From assembly GCA_019649035.1 (NCBI GenBank), contig BMAT01006086.1, forward strand, positions 236,095 through 257,552: a DNA stretch of 21,458 nucleotides, given 5' to 3'. The stretch is from Elysia marginata. Taxonomy: Eukaryota; Mollusca; Gastropoda; Plakobranchidae. A program made the translations under genes and the position numbers. Below the pieces are notes generated by a model. The model was not told the DNA's origin and did no database searches. It saw only the letters and a list, made by a program, of their open reading frames with translations. This document shows positions 20,060-21,458 of this stretch, one piece after another (position 1 is the first letter of the stretch; each line of letters opens with the position of its first letter).

Positions 20060-20751
20060 CTGTTCCCTTCAACTGCTCTGAAGGAATACTTTGAAATCTG
20101 GTTCCTGAAAATGGACGGAACAAAATCAGGGTCAACAGCATTTCATCTGAACAACCTGGATGCATCAAAAACTTTAAATATCAAAGTTAAAAACAAGATA
20201 TTACGATCAGATCCCAGCCCTAAGTATTTGGGTGTCATTCTAGACAGACAACTTAACTACAGCAAATGTCTGAAAGGATGCGCCAACAAGGTTGCAAAAG
20301 GAAACTGCATCCTGAGAAAGCTCCCAAGAACAAGATGGGGCACCTCACAATCTGTTTTGCAAAAGCCAACTCTTACCCGGTGTTATAATGCAGCTGAATA
20401 TTGCGCTCCTGTGTGGACCATAAATCTGAACACAAACTGGTTGATATAAAACTCTTGAACCCTTGAGAACAATAGGTGGCTGTCTCATATCAATGCCAAT
20501 CCAGTGGCTTCCTACCACAAGCTCAATTGCACCTCCTCGCATCAGAAGAAAAGATGCGACACAGAAGTTAATCAAAAGAATTCAGGACATGGCAGAAAAC
20601 ATAGTCCTTTAAAAACAAATATACAAGGAAGCAACCAGCAATTAGAAGACTGAGGTCAAGAAACCCCTTCTACTGCAAAGATTTCAAACTTTGCCAATTT
20701 TTAATGAAACAGAGGAATGAGGAAAGAATGGGAAAATAAGATTTCAACAGG
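20060..20751 (+). pseudogene. Decayed Jockey-like non-LTR retrotransposon reverse transcriptase, 5'-truncated
   Basis: The first frame, open from 20060, reads EYFEIWFLKMDGTKSGSTAF and HLNN, then PKYLGVILDRQLNY, NCILRKLPRTRWGTS and YNAAEYCAPVW. This is the C-terminal thumb region of Jockey/CR1-type reverse transcriptases, where YLGVxLD and AEYCxPVW are recurrent. The frame breaks near 20448-20460. Homology resumes one frame over with MPIQWLPTTSSIAPPRIRRK up to a TAA at 20610, and continues weakly (RLRSRNPFY) to about 20750. Endonuclease, the YADD catalytic motif and palm are missing, so it cannot be active. It lies head to head with SKI2, about 90 bp from its start codon. Confidence 0.75.
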
Positions 20752-21233
20752 TGGAAGTATAATAAGTAATCCAACCCAACCTCTTCTTGGCTTCAGAACT
20801 GGGTGATAACCACCTGACTTTAGGACAAGATTTGTAAAGACTGCATATGCATAAATATGATGCACAATTGGAAACTGAAAGGCTCTAGAATCAGCAGTGC
20901 TAGCAGATAGACGTCTGCAGGCCATTTTTATCTTTTAGTCAAAACCCAAGAATCTCGTATCTAGGTCTAGAGATCTAGATCTAGACTGTCTTGAGATCCA
21001 AATCAAACCTTGCTATGAATATGTTGTGACCAAGAGGCCGTTACTTACGCTAAACTACTAATAAGCTACTAATACTATATTACTAATGCGCTACTCAAAA
21101 ACCCTAAGGATGAATACACTAGTAGCAATGTATCCCAACACGTGGGAAGGAAGGCCTCGGAGTCAGGTTGTAGAAGAGAGGGTACTTTAAACACAACTTT
21201 CCACAACACTGACGACTCCAAGACTGACGAGTC
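20752..21233. other. Upstream intergenic sequence without identified gene
   Basis: This is AT-rich sequence between the retrotransposon fragment and the inverted repeat. It contains CTACTAAT-like short repeats (21052-21095) and the TCTAGA run. From about 21145 it becomes more GC-rich and may already belong to the element with the inverted repeat. I see no convincing promoter. Confidence 0.5.
20958..20986. repeat. GATCTA/TCTAGA short repeat
   Basis: TCTAGGTCTAGAGATCTAGA followed by TCTAGAC is a short imperfect run of TCTAGA/GATCTA units, mostly self-complementary. It lies in the intergenic region upstream of SKI2. Confidence 0.6.
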
Positions 21234-21458
21234 CTCGAGAGTTGCAGTTCAGCCTCAGGCCCGCCGTCAGGCCTCGGCTTCCTTTGCCGATCTCCGTTAC
21301 TGCACGGAGTACCGGGTCAAAGGTGACCAATTTCAGTTTTCACCACAAATATTTGGTGAAATTGGCGACCTTTGACCTGGTACTACACGGCATAACGGAG
21401 ATCATCGGATGAAGCTGAAGCCTGACGGCGGGCCCAAGGCTGAGCTGCAGCTCACGAG
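21234..21458. repeat. Long inverted repeat (102-nt arms, 21-nt spacer), open at the window edge
   Basis: The left arm 21234-21335 (CTCGAGAGTTGCAGTTCAGC... GGTCAAAGGTGACCAATTTC) is the reverse complement of the right arm 21357-21458 over 102 positions without a gap. I count about 21 mismatches (roughly 79 percent identity), many of them transitions. The spacer is GTTTTCACCACAAATATTTGG. The arms are GC-rich compared with the surroundings and still matching at the last base, so the element continues beyond 21458. Its coding potential looks accidental. A foldback or long-TIR DNA element is likely. Confidence 0.78.

Noticed and set aside
21211-21260. CTGACGAGTCC resembling the hammerhead ribozyme core (CUGANGA)
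   Set aside because: No matching stem II 3' strand followed by GAAA and no cleavage-site stem arrangement follows; the similarity stops after about 11 nt.
1-21458. CRISPR arrays, bacterial operons, toxin or defence systems
   Set aside because: The gene structure is spliced and eukaryotic throughout; no regular direct-repeat/spacer pattern or prokaryotic gene was found.

Overview
The window is eukaryotic nuclear DNA. It is AT-rich, has long gene-poor stretches, GT-AG introns and remnants of several transposon classes. Nearly all of it is one animal gene on the minus strand, the exosome-cofactor RNA helicase SKI2 (SKIC2, formerly SKIV2L). The protein aligns exon by exon with vertebrate SKIV2L. 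CORE-type and tRNA-type SINEs, Jockey-like LINE debris, piggyBac and Tigger-like DNA elements and GATCTA-type runs suggest a marine or freshwater invertebrate, most likely a mollusc and perhaps a gastropod. That placement is inference; the sequence carries no direct taxonomic marker.

Gene layout, read right to left: the start codon is at 19972 and 23 coding exons run down to 673. All junctions keep one reading frame and sum to 3663 nt (1221 codons). Residues 1-290 are the variable N-terminal region, including the FWPG segment and an acidic run. Residues 334-500 form RecA-1 (Q motif, Walker A, DEVH, SAT). Residues 500-760 form RecA-2 (motifs IV to [12 protein letters not shown]). The winged-helix segment starts at 761, the arch/insertion with a KOW-like segment spans about 800-1060, and the DSHCT helical bundle runs from about 1065 to the last visible exon. 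The final coding exon (about 60-70 residues, judged from the vertebrate protein), the stop codon and the poly(A) site lie beyond position 1.

Introns hold the other recognisable material: a Tigger-like transposon end with GTTGACTT repeats (about 90-256), a GC-rich double-hairpin repeat (1440-1490), a tRNA-derived SINE (about 1815-1960), a TTAA-flanked piggyBac-type MITE (3309-3401), C/CA and GA simple repeats (4011-4037, 4344-4430), a possible SINE tail (12415-12482), a CORE-SINE on the minus strand (about 14140-14300) and a LINE-like ATT tail (about 16960-17030). The other introns are AT-rich sequence in which I see nothing specific.

The region 5' of the gene (19973-21458) holds a decayed non-LTR retrotransposon reverse transcriptase on the plus strand, starting only about 90 bp from the start codon and head to head with the gene. 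A large inverted repeat with 102-nt arms follows, running off the right edge of the window. A plausible 3' splice site 15 bases before the start codon suggests that the 5' UTR may be spliced and the promoter may lie beyond this debris.

I did not find a new multi-gene system. The most worthwhile leads are the terminal inverted repeat, the short piggyBac-like MITE, the Tigger-like end with its repeated motif, and the retrotransposon abutting the 5' end of SKI2.
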